This document shows positions 35,457 to 43,620 of a stretch of DNA of 64,000 nt, one piece after another. Each line of letters begins with the position of its first letter. Within the stretch, counting starts at the first letter, position 1. The position numbers and the translations under genes are program-made. The notes beneath the pieces were generated by a model, which was given only the letters and a program-made list of their open reading frames with translations, did no database searches and had not been told where the DNA came from. Location: assembly GCF_031626875.1 (NCBI RefSeq), contig NZ_JANDMF010000003.1, positions 62,001 to 126,000 on the forward strand, given 5' to 3'. The DNA is from Clostridium sp031626875. GTDB lineage: Bacteria; Bacillota; Clostridia; Clostridiales; Clostridiaceae.

Positions 35457-36149
35457 TTAATTAATGTTTTCTTCAAAAATAAGGCCTTCTTTTAATAGTC
35501 CTTTATCCATAGAAAAAATTCTATCTGCTACTTTTTTAGCAAAATCCATATCATGAGTTATAATAAGATTAGACATACCTTTATTATTTAGGCTTTTTAT
35601 TATATTGGCAACTTCATCAGTTAAACTAGGGTCTAAAGCTGATGTTGGTTCATCAAAACACATAAGTTTTGGCTCTAAGGTCAATGCTCTTGCTATTGCA
35701 ACTCTTTGCTTTTGACCTCCTGATAATTCAAAGGGATAGTTAGTTTCTTTATCTCTTAATCCTAAGAATCCTAATATTTCCCTTGCTTTTTTAGTTGCAT
35801 CTTCTTTTGATACTCCAAAAACCCTTTGAGGAGCTTCTATTAGATTTTCTAAAACATTCATATGAGGAAATAAATTATACCCTTGAAATACTAATCCAAC
35901 ATCTTTCCTTATATCCTTCAAACCGTTTTTATCTGCATACTTACCATTATCACAAAGAGTCTTGCCATTTATTTCTATAGTACCACCATCAGCTTTTTCT
36001 AAAGCATTAACACATCTTAATAGTGTTGTTTTTCCTCCACCAGATGGTCCAACTATAACAAGAGTTTCTCCATGGTTTATAGTAAGGTTAATCCCTTTTA
36101 AAACTTCTGTTTTTTTAAAACTTTTTTTTAGTCCAGTTATTTTTAACAT
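35457..36149 (-). CDS. Polar amino acid ABC transporter ATP-binding protein
   Basis: 230 aa ATPase of the HisP/GlnQ group. Walker A is GPSGGGKTTLL, the signature is ELSGGQKQRVAIARAL, Walker B is KLMCFDEPTSALDP, and the H-loop is LIITHDMDFAKKVADRI. It powers uptake of a polar amino acid with the permease and binding protein upstream. AGGTGG precedes ATG; the gene begins 10 bp after the permease stop, so it is the last gene of a three-gene operon ended by a terminator. The substrate cannot be read from the ATPase. Confidence 0.92.
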   Translation of the reverse strand: MLKITGLKKSFKKTEVLKGINLTINHGETLVIVGPSGGGKTTLLRCVNALEKADGGTIEINGKTLCDNGKYADKNGLKDIRKDVGLVFQGYNLFPHMNVLENLIEAPQRVFGVSKEDATKKAREILGFLGLRDKETNYPFELSGGQKQRVAIARALTLEPKLMCFDEPTSALDPSLTDEVANIIKSLNNKGMSNLIITHDMDFAKKVADRIFSMDKGLLKEGLIFEENIN

Positions 36150-36159
36150 GTCTTACCAC

Positions 36160-36801
36160 CTATTCATAATAATTATATTTTTCTTCTACTCTAGAAAGTA
36201 CTTTTGTTAGTATTGCTATAAGTAATAGATATATTATACCAACTATAACTAAGGGTACTAGTGATGAAAGTTTATTAGATGCTGCTTTGGCTATTTTTAA
36301 TAATTCATCTAATCCAACTACGTATACTAAAGATGTATCTTTAACCAAGGTTATTATTTCATTAACTACAGGTGGTAAAATTCTTTTGAAAGCTTGAGGT
36401 AATATTATTCTTAAAAAAGTATCTTTAGAAGATAAACCTAATACTTCTGCACCTTCATACTGCCCTTTATCTATTGAAAGAATTCCTGCTCTAAAGATTT
36501 CACCAAAATATGCAGCATAATTAAGTACAAATGCTAATAAAGCTGCAGGAAATCTATCAATACTAATGTTTAATATAGGTAACCCAAAGAATATAAATAC
36601 TAATTGTAATAATAGAGGTGTTCCTCTCATAATCAAAACATATACTCCAGTTATATTTTTAATTATTTTGATTTTCGAAATTCTTCCTAATGCAACAACT
36701 ATCCCAAGAGGTATTGAAAGTATTAAAGTTAATACAAATACTGCCAATGTCATTTCTAAACCTTGTAATAATTGTGGCATTAATTCTTTTATCATGTCCA
36801 T
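36160..36801 (-). CDS. Polar amino acid ABC transporter permease
   Basis: 213 aa inner-membrane permease of the HisM/GlnP type with about five membrane helices. The family EAA loop is present as GAEVLGLSSKDTFLRIILPQ (EA-LG--------I-LPQA), and the N-terminus MDMIKELMPQLLQGLEMTL is typical. It would form a homodimeric channel with the binding protein and ATPase encoded on each side. A GGGGG lies 10 nt before the ATG at 36801. Confidence 0.92.
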   Translation of the reverse strand: MDMIKELMPQLLQGLEMTLAVFVLTLILSIPLGIVVALGRISKIKIIKNITGVYVLIMRGTPLLLQLVFIFFGLPILNISIDRFPAALLAFVLNYAAYFGEIFRAGILSIDKGQYEGAEVLGLSSKDTFLRIILPQAFKRILPPVVNEIITLVKDTSLVYVVGLDELLKIAKAASNKLSSLVPLVIVGIIYLLLIAILTKVLSRVEEKYNYYE

Positions 36802-36832
36802 TTAGGGATATCCCCCTTCCCATATCTTCAAA

Positions 36833-37630
36833 TTACTTTAAAATAATATCTTCTCCAAACCATTTTTTAGAGATTTCTGAAGCAGTTCCATCTGCTACAA
36901 CTTCATCATAAGCTTTGTTAAATGTATCAACAAATTCCTTATCATCTTTTCTGATACCTACAGCATATTCTTCACTACCAAAGTCATCACTTAATACTTT
37001 GTATTTAGTTTCACCTTTAAGCTTTAAATAATACCTTGAAAGAATTTCATCAGCAACTACTGCATCACTTCTTCCTGCTTCTAAATCTCTTAAAGCTTCA
37101 TCATTTGTTGAAAATGTAATTAACTCTTTAAAGTTATCTTTGTAATTACCTATTGCATCAACAGCACTTGATTGATCTTGAGCAGCAACTTTCTTCCCTT
37201 TTAAATCATCTTTAGAATTTATAGTTGAATCTGCTAGAGTTATTATTACTTGTCTATTTTTTAAGTATGATTTTGAAAAATCCACTTCTTTCTTTCTATC
37301 ATCTGTAACAGAATATCCATTCCAAATTAAATCTATATTTCCATTCTTAAGTTCTGATTCTTTCATAGTCCAATCAATTGGTTGAAATGTAATTTTTTTA
37401 TTTAACTTTTTAGCTACAGCTTCAGATAATTCTATATCAAAACCAGTATAATTGCTATCATCACCTTTAAATCCCATTGGTACAAAGGTATCATCAAACC
37501 CTAAAACTATTTCATCCTTATTTAGAGTGTTTGTTTTATTTTTATCACTACCACAAGCAACCATACTTATAGCTAGTGTTCCAATCATTGTTATAACTAA
37601 GCCTTTTTTTAATAACTTTTTCAAATTCAT
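36833..37630 (-). CDS. Amino acid ABC transporter substrate-binding lipoprotein
   Basis: 265 aa solute-binding lipoprotein. The signal ends in a lipobox SMVACGS, so it is anchored to the membrane outside. The bilobed SBP family 3 fold shows VLGFDDTFVPMGFKGDDSNY, TGFDIELSEAVAKKL, DLIWNGYSVTDDRKKEVDFS and LRDLEAGRSDAVVADEILSR. These resemble cystine/arginine/glutamine binders; the precise ligand is not readable. I chose ATG at 37630, 8 nt after GGAG, over an in-frame GTG at 37639. First gene of the operon. Confidence 0.9.
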   Translation of the reverse strand: MNLKKLLKKGLVITMIGTLAISMVACGSDKNKTNTLNKDEIVLGFDDTFVPMGFKGDDSNYTGFDIELSEAVAKKLNKKITFQPIDWTMKESELKNGNIDLIWNGYSVTDDRKKEVDFSKSYLKNRQVIITLADSTINSKDDLKGKKVAAQDQSSAVDAIGNYKDNFKELITFSTNDEALRDLEAGRSDAVVADEILSRYYLKLKGETKYKVLSDDFGSEEYAVGIRKDDKEFVDTFNKAYDEVVADGTASEISKKWFGEDIILK

Positions 37631-37754
37631 TATTGCCACTCCTTTAGTAATGTTTATTTATCATTCTTTTAATACTTTACCACACTAAAGTGATGAATGC
37701 AATGATTTTTTTCTTTTACGACAAAAAATGTAATTTATTATTGAATATTAATGC

Positions 37755-37786
37755 AAAAAACCATATCAAAAATTTCTGATATGGTT
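37755..37786 (-). terminator. Terminator downstream of the 111 aa gene
   Basis: AACCATATCA / TGATATGGTT stem of 10 bp, 8-nt loop, with an A run (37755-37760) giving a minus-strand U tract, 27 bp past the stop. Confidence 0.75.
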
Positions 37787-37812
37787 ATAATTTAATATTA
37801 ACAACTAAATAC

Positions 37813-38148
37813 TTAAAATTTTATTGATTTTTTTATCACATCACATGTTTCTTCTGGTATGTATATATCTTCTAATTTAATTGTTTTTGGGTTAACTGTT
37901 AGAGGATATTCTTCTATCCATAAATTATTATCAATTATTTTAAGCTTTTCAATTGGTTTACTTAAATCCACTTCTGTAACTTCTTCTAAATCTTTATAAG
38001 GAGTCAAAACAGCTACTCTTCTACAAGGTTCTTCCATATCAGTGTATATATTAAAAAAGCTATTATAATTTTCAAAAGATGAAGTGGTTGTTACAATCTT
38101 TAAATATAATCCTAATTTATCAGCAACATCTAATGCTTTTATCATCAT
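37813..38148 (-). CDS. Hypothetical protein downstream of RNase Z
   Basis: 111 aa soluble protein, unknown family. It has a central VAVLTPYKDLEEVTEVDLSK segment and a beta-rich C-terminal part (IDNNLWIEEYPLTVNPKTIK). No motif was recognised. GGAGAGG precedes two consecutive ATG codons, so the start is uncertain by one residue. It begins 12 bp after the stop of rnz and is followed by a terminator, so it is likely co-transcribed with it. Confidence 0.6.
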   Translation of the reverse strand: MMIKALDVADKLGLYLKIVTTTSSFENYNSFFNIYTDMEEPCRRVAVLTPYKDLEEVTEVDLSKPIEKLKIIDNNLWIEEYPLTVNPKTIKLEDIYIPEETCDVIKKSIKF

Positions 38149-38160
38149 TTAGTACCTCTC

Positions 38161-39075
38161 CTATTCTTCATCAAATTTTAGTTCAAAAGCCATCCTATCT
38201 TCACCAGCTACAGTATTTTCAAAAATCTCTTTAGCATTATTTATAAAGTATTCTGGATCTTCCAATGCTGTGCCAAAATGTGTTAAAACAAGTTTTTTTA
38301 CTTGAGATTCTTTAGCTAACGTTGCAGCTTCCCTAAAAGTCATATGCTTATTTTTTATTGCTTTTTCTATATCTAAATCATCACCATATGTTCCTTCACT
38401 TATAAGCAAATCACTATCTTTAATAAATTCAGGGATTGTATTAATTGGCCTTGTATCTGTTATAAAGCTTAATTTAATACCTTTTCTCTGTTCTCCCATC
38501 ACCATAGATTGTGAATAAGTAATTCCATTTTCAATAATCTCTTTATTAGATTTTTGAAGTTTCCCCCATAAATTTTTAGGTATATTATTTTTTGTTGCCT
38601 TTTCCACATCAAATTTAGCAGCCCTTTTAAAGTAAAAACTATAACCTATACATGGAGATGAATGATCAACCTCCAATGTAGAAATTTTAATTTCATCATT
38701 TATAATGTTCAAATCTTCTTTTGGATTTTCAATAACATTTACTTCATAAGGAAGATACCTTGCAATAACTCTAAGTCCTTCTACAGCTTCAGTTATACCC
38801 TCTGGCCCTATAATTGTAATGGGTTCTATTCTACCACTATTACCTATAGTACCTAAAAGTCCAGGAAGACCTACTATATGATCTCCATGAATATGTGTAA
38901 TACAAATAATATCTATATTTTTAAAGCCTGTATTAGCTATTTTCATTGAAACTTGTGTTCCTTCTCCACAATCAATAAGCATTTTTCTTCCTTTATAATT
39001 AATTAATAATGATGATAAATACCTATTTGGAGTAGGCATTCCTCCACCACAACCTAAAAGCGTTAAATCTATCAT
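38161..39075 (-). CDS. rnz: Ribonuclease Z
   Basis: 304 aa metallo-beta-lactamase-fold endonuclease that trims the 3' ends of tRNA precursors. The N-terminal MIDLTLLGCGGGMPTPNRYL is the family hallmark. The metal site is THIHGDHIVGLPGLL, further ligands are in EVDHSS, ITDTR and LVLTHFG (final His), and the exosite region AKFDVEKATKNNIPKNLWGK lies between. ATG follows GAGGTGAA. It lies between an LD-carboxypeptidase gene and a small hypothetical gene on the same strand. Confidence 0.95.
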   Translation of the reverse strand: MIDLTLLGCGGGMPTPNRYLSSLLINYKGRKMLIDCGEGTQVSMKIANTGFKNIDIICITHIHGDHIVGLPGLLGTIGNSGRIEPITIIGPEGITEAVEGLRVIARYLPYEVNVIENPKEDLNIINDEIKISTLEVDHSSPCIGYSFYFKRAAKFDVEKATKNNIPKNLWGKLQKSNKEIIENGITYSQSMVMGEQRKGIKLSFITDTRPINTIPEFIKDSDLLISEGTYGDDLDIEKAIKNKHMTFREAATLAKESQVKKLVLTHFGTALEDPEYFINNAKEIFENTVAGEDRMAFELKFDEE

Positions 39076-39132
39076 TTAATTCACCTCAAATATAATATTA
39101 TAAATTTCATCTAACTATGTTTAATATAACTT

Positions 39133-39987
39133 CTATAATGATATAAATTTACCTATTGCAATACATTTTGAATCACTTCCATGACCTATTTCTTTTGTTT
39201 TTGCAATAGGCATATTTTCATTATTTATTACATTTTTAAGGATATCCTCTACTGTAGGTTTTAAATTATCCTCTTCCATTTTTGTAAAATTTCCAAGTAA
39301 AACTCCATTTATTTTTGAGAATACTCCAATATGTTTTAACTGCCTAAATAGAGTGGAAATAAGACCAACTTCTCCTCCAAGTGATTCTAAAAACAATATT
39401 TTGTTTTCTAATTTAGGAAAGTACGGTGTTCCTGCTAACTTTAGAAAACATCTTAAATTTCCACCAACTAAAACTCCCTCCATTTTATTATTTTGTATAA
39501 ATGAATACTTAATATCAAACAAATCATTTTTTTCATTAAGTAAAGAATTTATAACTCTTTCTTTTTGAACATCTTTATTATCATATATTAAATTTCTTAT
39601 TTGATACAAATATGATATAGATTCAGTCTTAGTATATATTGCATTTATTATAGTAGTTAAATCACTATACCCAAAGAAAGGTTTAGGATTTTCTCTAATT
39701 AAATCAAAGTCTATATATTCTAATACTTCATTTGCAAGATCTCCACCTGAAATATCAAAGATAACTTTAATTTCAGTATCAGAATAAAACTTAAGTAATG
39801 CTTTTGCTCTATCTTCTGGACTTCCGCTAAATATGGAGTATTTTTCATATATGTATTCACTAAAAATAGGAATCAATCCTATATCTTTAAGTACCTTTAA
39901 CAATTCTTCAATCTTTGGCTTATTTAATAAAGACTGTGCATTTGAGCATCCAACAATACCTATTTTATCTCCTTTTTTTAAAATCAT
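39133..39987 (-). CDS. LD-carboxypeptidase / MccF-like S66 peptidase
   Basis: 284 aa serine peptidase of family S66. Motifs are IGIVGCSNAQS at the N-terminus, IFDISGGDLANEVLEYIDF, the nucleophile Ser in FFGYSDLTTIINAI, GVLVGGNLRCFLKLAGTPYF, the catalytic Glu in ILFLESLG and the C-terminal His in IGHGSDSKCIAIG. Family members cleave the tetrapeptide L-D bond in muropeptide recycling or inactivate microcin C-like compounds. No signal peptide, so cytoplasmic. I favour the ATG at 39987 (AGGTG about 9 nt upstream); a GTG at 39996 is possible. Confidence 0.85.
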   Translation of the reverse strand: MILKKGDKIGIVGCSNAQSLLNKPKIEELLKVLKDIGLIPIFSEYIYEKYSIFSGSPEDRAKALLKFYSDTEIKVIFDISGGDLANEVLEYIDFDLIRENPKPFFGYSDLTTIINAIYTKTESISYLYQIRNLIYDNKDVQKERVINSLLNEKNDLFDIKYSFIQNNKMEGVLVGGNLRCFLKLAGTPYFPKLENKILFLESLGGEVGLISTLFRQLKHIGVFSKINGVLLGNFTKMEEDNLKPTVEDILKNVINNENMPIAKTKEIGHGSDSKCIAIGKFISL

Positions 39988-40061
39988 TTTTCGCACACCT
40001 GCCTTTTGCTTATTTGCTAAAAAAGTGCTGCCCTATTATAGAACCAGCACTTTTTGTCTAA

Positions 40062-40484
40062 TTAATGACCTTTATGCTTTTCAAGTTTTTTTCTTTGTTT
40101 TAGATAATACTTTCTTTCTTTATCTAATTCTCTTAGTTCTTTTGTTTTTTTCTTGCATAATTCTTTATTATTTTCGTATTGCAATTTTAAAGCTTCTTGT
40201 GCCTTAGTTCCTATTCCTTTTTCACATGTAGATTTTTTTATCTCTCTCATAATTCTTTTAGGATTTTTCTTTTTTTTAATTATTTTCACATCATCAATTA
40301 AAATAGAGGAAGTAAAGTTTAATGAATATAACTTTTTTAATATAAATTCATATATTTCATAATCCTTTGGCTCTGAACCAAAAGTTACTTTACATACTTG
40401 AAATTCATTACCATCCTCTACTTCAAAGATTCCAATCCAAAAAGGATTACTAAATAAAACTGTTAATTTAATTATTGGCATCAT
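40062..40484 (-). CDS. yjdF: YjdF family protein
   Basis: 140 aa protein of the YjdF family: KLTVLFSNPFWIGIFEVEDG at the N-terminus, VCKVTFGSEPKDYEIYEFIL next, and a long Lys/Glu-rich C-terminal helix (KKTKELRELDKERKYYLKQR) that is likely coiled coil or RNA-contacting. Its biochemical role is unknown; family genes are often preceded by the yjdF RNA, a riboswitch class reported to bind azaaromatic compounds. ATG at 40484 (or the next codon, 40481) lies 8 nt after AGGAGG; the frame extends upstream through the leader, but that part is not conserved. See the leader entry. Confidence 0.85.
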   Translation of the reverse strand: MMPIIKLTVLFSNPFWIGIFEVEDGNEFQVCKVTFGSEPKDYEIYEFILKKLYSLNFTSSILIDDVKIIKKKKNPKRIMREIKKSTCEKGIGTKAQEALKLQYENNKELCKKKTKELRELDKERKYYLKQRKKLEKHKGH

Positions 40485-40630
40485 AATCAAATCCTCCTGT
40501 AAATTTAAATTACAGAGAAAGGACAACCTCAGGAGGCAGGTTACTGCTATATGAAATAGGTTCTGACTACCAACAGAACTGTGTTTTTATCTCTATATGC
40601 TATTATATCCTTATTTTGCCCTAAAATAAA
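40485..40630 (-). ncRNA. yjdF leader RNA (candidate yjdF riboswitch) with promoter
   Basis: On the minus strand TTTATT (40625-40630) and TATAAT (40602-40607), 17 bp apart, predict a leader starting near 40595, about 110 nt long. It contains the hairpin GTTCTG-8-CAGAAC (40561-40580) and a second hairpin AACCT / AGGTT (40525-40542) whose loop includes CCTCCTG. This is a perfect 7-nt complement of the yjdF ribosome binding site CAGGAGG (40493-40499), so a loop-SD pseudoknot could block translation. No U-tailed hairpin is seen, so control would be translational. Matching to the published consensus was not possible by eye. Confidence 0.7.
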
Positions 40631-40726
40631 GTTACTCATGAAGAAAAGATATTGTATAGTGCAAAAAATACTGCTTTTACAAAAACTCTTTATCAAACAT
40701 TATATTTTATGTATCATATATTATAG

Positions 40727-40756
40727 TTGTATGTATATTAACAATTCAGATATAAT
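40727..40756 (+). promoter_or_regulatory. Candidate promoter for HAD phosphatase gene
   Basis: TTGTAT (40727-40732), 18 bp spacer, perfect TATAAT (40751-40756), about 58 bp upstream of the start codon. This and the yjdF leader account for the 330 bp between the two divergent genes. Confidence 0.5.
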
Positions 40757-40814
40757 GATAATATAATTTAAAATTAACTATAAAAAACTATAGACAAGCT
40801 TAAAGGAGAATAAA

Positions 40815-41609
40815 ATGAAGCCCAAAATTATTTTTTTTGATATTGATGGAACAATTCTAACGGAAAAAACTCTTGTTATTCCAGAGAGTACAAAAAGAGC
40901 AATAAGAAAAGCTCAAGAAAATGGACACTTAGCATTTATTAATACTGGTAGACCAATAGTGAGTATAGACACTTTTATTAAAGACATAAAATTTGATGGC
41001 TATATATGTGGATGTGGTACTTATATTGAATATGCAGATAAAGTCCTGTTTTCAAAACAATTGGGTAACAAATTATCTAAAGATGTGGTTAATGACCTTA
41101 AAGAGTGTAAAATAGATGCAATTCTAGAAGGAGAAAATGGTCTATATTATGACGAAGATTCAAATATAAATTCTAAAGAATTAATGAGAATAAAAAAGCG
41201 CCATATAGAAGAGCATTTATATAATGGCGAAACATGGAATTCACCTGAAATAAATTTTGATAAATTAACAATTTGGACAAGAGATGATAGTAATTTTGAA
41301 GAGTTTAACAAGAAATATAGTGATGTTTTTGAATTTATACATAGAGGAAAGGATTTTTACGAACTTGTGCCTTTAGGTTTTTCTAAATCATCAGGTATTG
41401 AATATATAATCAAGTACTTAAATCTTCCTTTTGAAAACACATATGCAATTGGAGATAGCACAAATGACTTATCCATGCTTAAATATGTAAAAAATAGCAT
41501 TGCTATGGGAAACAGTAATCCGATATTATTTGATTTCGTTTCTTTTGTTACTAAAGACATTGGGGATGATGGAATTGAATATGCTTTAAAACATTTCAAT
41601 ATAATTTAA
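40815..41609 (+). CDS. Cof-type HAD-IIB hydrolase
   Basis: 264 aa phosphatase of the HAD superfamily, subclass IIB. Motif I is FFDIDGTILTEKT with nucleophile Asp, motif II is FINTGRP, motif III includes the Lys in GFSKSSGIEYIIKYLNL and motif IV is AIGDSTNDLSMLKYV. The C2-type cap lies between. Such enzymes dephosphorylate sugar phosphates or flavin/PLP precursors with broad range; the natural substrate is unknown. AAGGAG precedes ATG. Single gene ended by a terminator. Confidence 0.92.
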   Translation: MKPKIIFFDIDGTILTEKTLVIPESTKRAIRKAQENGHLAFINTGRPIVSIDTFIKDIKFDGYICGCGTYIEYADKVLFSKQLGNKLSKDVVNDLKECKIDAILEGENGLYYDEDSNINSKELMRIKKRHIEEHLYNGETWNSPEINFDKLTIWTRDDSNFEEFNKKYSDVFEFIHRGKDFYELVPLGFSKSSGIEYIIKYLNLPFENTYAIGDSTNDLSMLKYVKNSIAMGNSNPILFDFVSFVTKDIGDDGIEYALKHFNII

Positions 41610-41632
41610 AAAAGCGGCTTAGCCACTTTTTT
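41608..41632. terminator. Bidirectional terminator between HAD and radical SAM genes
   Basis: AAAAAAG-GGC / GCC-CTTTTTT stem with one internal mismatch and a 3-nt loop, starting at the stop codon of the HAD gene; A and T runs on both sides. Confidence 0.75.
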
Positions 41633-41635
41633 AAA

Positions 41636-42514
41636 TCACTTAAAGATTTCACTATATCCGCATCTCATACAAAGTTCTTCAACTCTTTTACGTCCAGAAA
41701 ACCCATCATAAATCTTTCTAGCTCTATCACATTCTAGAATATCTTTTAATGTTTTACTATATATATTTCCAAGAGGGATATGCCCTTCACCATCTAAACA
41801 ACAAGGAACTACTGTGCCATCTACTAATATTCCAAAATGATCTCTTAATCCATGGCAAAAACCTATATCTCCAAAGAATTCAGCATGCATGTTAGGCCAC
41901 TGAAACTTCTCTGCCCCATTTAGATATACTCTATCTTTAATTTTAACTTTATTATCTCTATAAAGATTTTCTTTTAAATCGCCTGTATATCCAAGTTCTT
42001 GGCTTATTTTTTCTATTATATCTATGTTTAGATTATTTTCTCCCTTTATACTTAAAATACTACTATCCATATTCCAAAGTCTCATAGAACAGATTATATC
42101 TGTATTCATATTAGCTTCCTTTATAAATTCAAGTATTCCCTTAAAGTATTCATTAAAAGATACTTCTTTATCATTTGCTTCGAAACTATGTAATGAAATA
42201 TTAACTTGTCTTAACCCTTTAGATTTTAGTAAAATATCATATACTTTAGGAATTAATGTTCCATTTGTAGTTATATTAACTTTAAAACCTTCTTCATAGG
42301 ATAGTTTTAAAAACTCTTCAAGATTTGGGTTAAGCAAAGGTTCTCCCATTAAGTGAAAATATATAAATTTTGTATATGGCTTTATCTCATTAAGTATCAT
42401 TTTAAATTCTTCTATACTTAAAAATTTTTTAACTCTATTTGTCTTTGGACAAAAACTACAACTAAGATTACATATATTTGTAATTTCTATATAAACCTTT
42501 TTAAATTTATTCAT
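41636..42514 (-). CDS. Radical SAM/SPASM domain protein
   Basis: 292 aa radical SAM enzyme. The SAM-binding [4Fe-4S] motif is CNLSCSFCPK (Cys-x3-Cys-x2-Cys) at residues 15-22, with HLMGEPLLNP as the GGE-like motif. The C-terminal SPASM-type region has VVPCCLDGEGHIPLGNIYSK and LCMRCGYSEIF, which would bind extra Fe-S clusters. The substrate is not apparent: no small peptide precursor or partner gene adjoins it, and related proteins in clostridia are mostly uncharacterised. ATG is 9 nt after AGAGG. Confidence 0.85.
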   Translation of the reverse strand: MNKFKKVYIEITNICNLSCSFCPKTNRVKKFLSIEEFKMILNEIKPYTKFIYFHLMGEPLLNPNLEEFLKLSYEEGFKVNITTNGTLIPKVYDILLKSKGLRQVNISLHSFEANDKEVSFNEYFKGILEFIKEANMNTDIICSMRLWNMDSSILSIKGENNLNIDIIEKISQELGYTGDLKENLYRDNKVKIKDRVYLNGAEKFQWPNMHAEFFGDIGFCHGLRDHFGILVDGTVVPCCLDGEGHIPLGNIYSKTLKDILECDRARKIYDGFSGRKRVEELCMRCGYSEIFK

Positions 42515-42625
42515 ATGTTAAATACCTCTATTATTTACTTGTGATTAAATATACAAGCTTTATTATACTTATATTTAACATAATAAACAATAAAAATTAA
42601 TGTTATATATTAGTTAAAGATAGTA

Positions 42626-43603
42626 TTACTTATTTTTATCATATTCTTCTCTAAGTATCTTTATTTGATTTAGATGATTTAAAACATGTAAATAATAATC
42701 AGATTTTGCTTGTACACTATAAATTAATTCTTCAAGATCATCATTATCTCTAACTGACTTTTCAACAACATTAGTTAAATTTTTTGTTATAGATTCAACA
42801 TTTTCTTTATTTTCTATTTGAGATTTTTTTACCTTTTCCATGCTAGTAGCAACTTCTTTTTCCGCATCTATTATACGCTTTAATTGACTTTCAGAATTTT
42901 TAATTCCATTCATTGTATCTTCAACTACACTTGAACCTTCATTAGATTTATTGCTTAATAAATCTATGATCTTTGTCATATTATTATTTGATTCTATTAT
43001 GCTTTTCACACTATTTTGTGTACTTTCGGATAGATTTTTTATTTCGTTGGCAACAACTGCAAATCCCTTACCTGCTTCGCCAGCTCTTGCTGCTTCTATA
43101 GATGCATTTAAAGCTAATAAGTTAGTTTGACTGGCAATATCTGTAATGAGACTAGCTATCTTATTTATGTTCATATATTCTTCTTGTAGATCTCCAAAAC
43201 TGCTAACTATATCATTAAATATAGTATTAACAGAATTCATATTAACTGCTAAATTGTTAATTTCTTTTCCTGCACCTTCAACTTTGTCTAATGATATTTT
43301 TATTCTTTCAAATACTTCTTCAACAAAACCTTCTATGTTATCTGTATTATCTGATACTGTGTGCAAATACTTTTCAACTTCTTGAATTTGATTTGTAGTA
43401 TATTCATTTCCTTCAAGAAGCTTCTTAAGTCCAAAAGTCATATCACCTTCTTCATTAAAAAGAGCATTAACATTTTTATCTATTTCATTAGATAAAACAA
43501 AAACTTCATCAACATATTTAAATTTCTCTTTACCTGTTTGTACTTCTTCAGTGACTGCTTCCTTAAAAATTTCTATCTCTTTTTTCTTTCTTAAGTTAAA
43601 CAA
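42626..43603 (-). CDS. Soluble methyl-accepting chemotaxis protein
   Basis: 325 aa receptor without membrane segments or a recognisable ligand domain. The N-terminal 80 residues are charged helices, followed by an MCP signalling domain with SLITDIASQTNLLALNASIE and AARAGEAGKGFAVVANEIKN as the hairpin tip and long heptad-pattern flanks. The start is TTG (AGGAGG 7 nt upstream). It begins 17 bp after the stop of the FIST gene, so it is probably co-transcribed, with FIST acting as the sensor that feeds it; this is inference. Confidence 0.88.
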   Translation of the reverse strand: MFNLRKKKEIEIFKEAVTEEVQTGKEKFKYVDEVFVLSNEIDKNVNALFNEEGDMTFGLKKLLEGNEYTTNQIQEVEKYLHTVSDNTDNIEGFVEEVFERIKISLDKVEGAGKEINNLAVNMNSVNTIFNDIVSSFGDLQEEYMNINKIASLITDIASQTNLLALNASIEAARAGEAGKGFAVVANEIKNLSESTQNSVKSIIESNNNMTKIIDLLSNKSNEGSSVVEDTMNGIKNSESQLKRIIDAEKEVATSMEKVKKSQIENKENVESITKNLTNVVEKSVRDNDDLEELIYSVQAKSDYYLHVLNHLNQIKILREEYDKNK

Positions 43604-43620
43604 ATTAACGCCTCCTTGTA

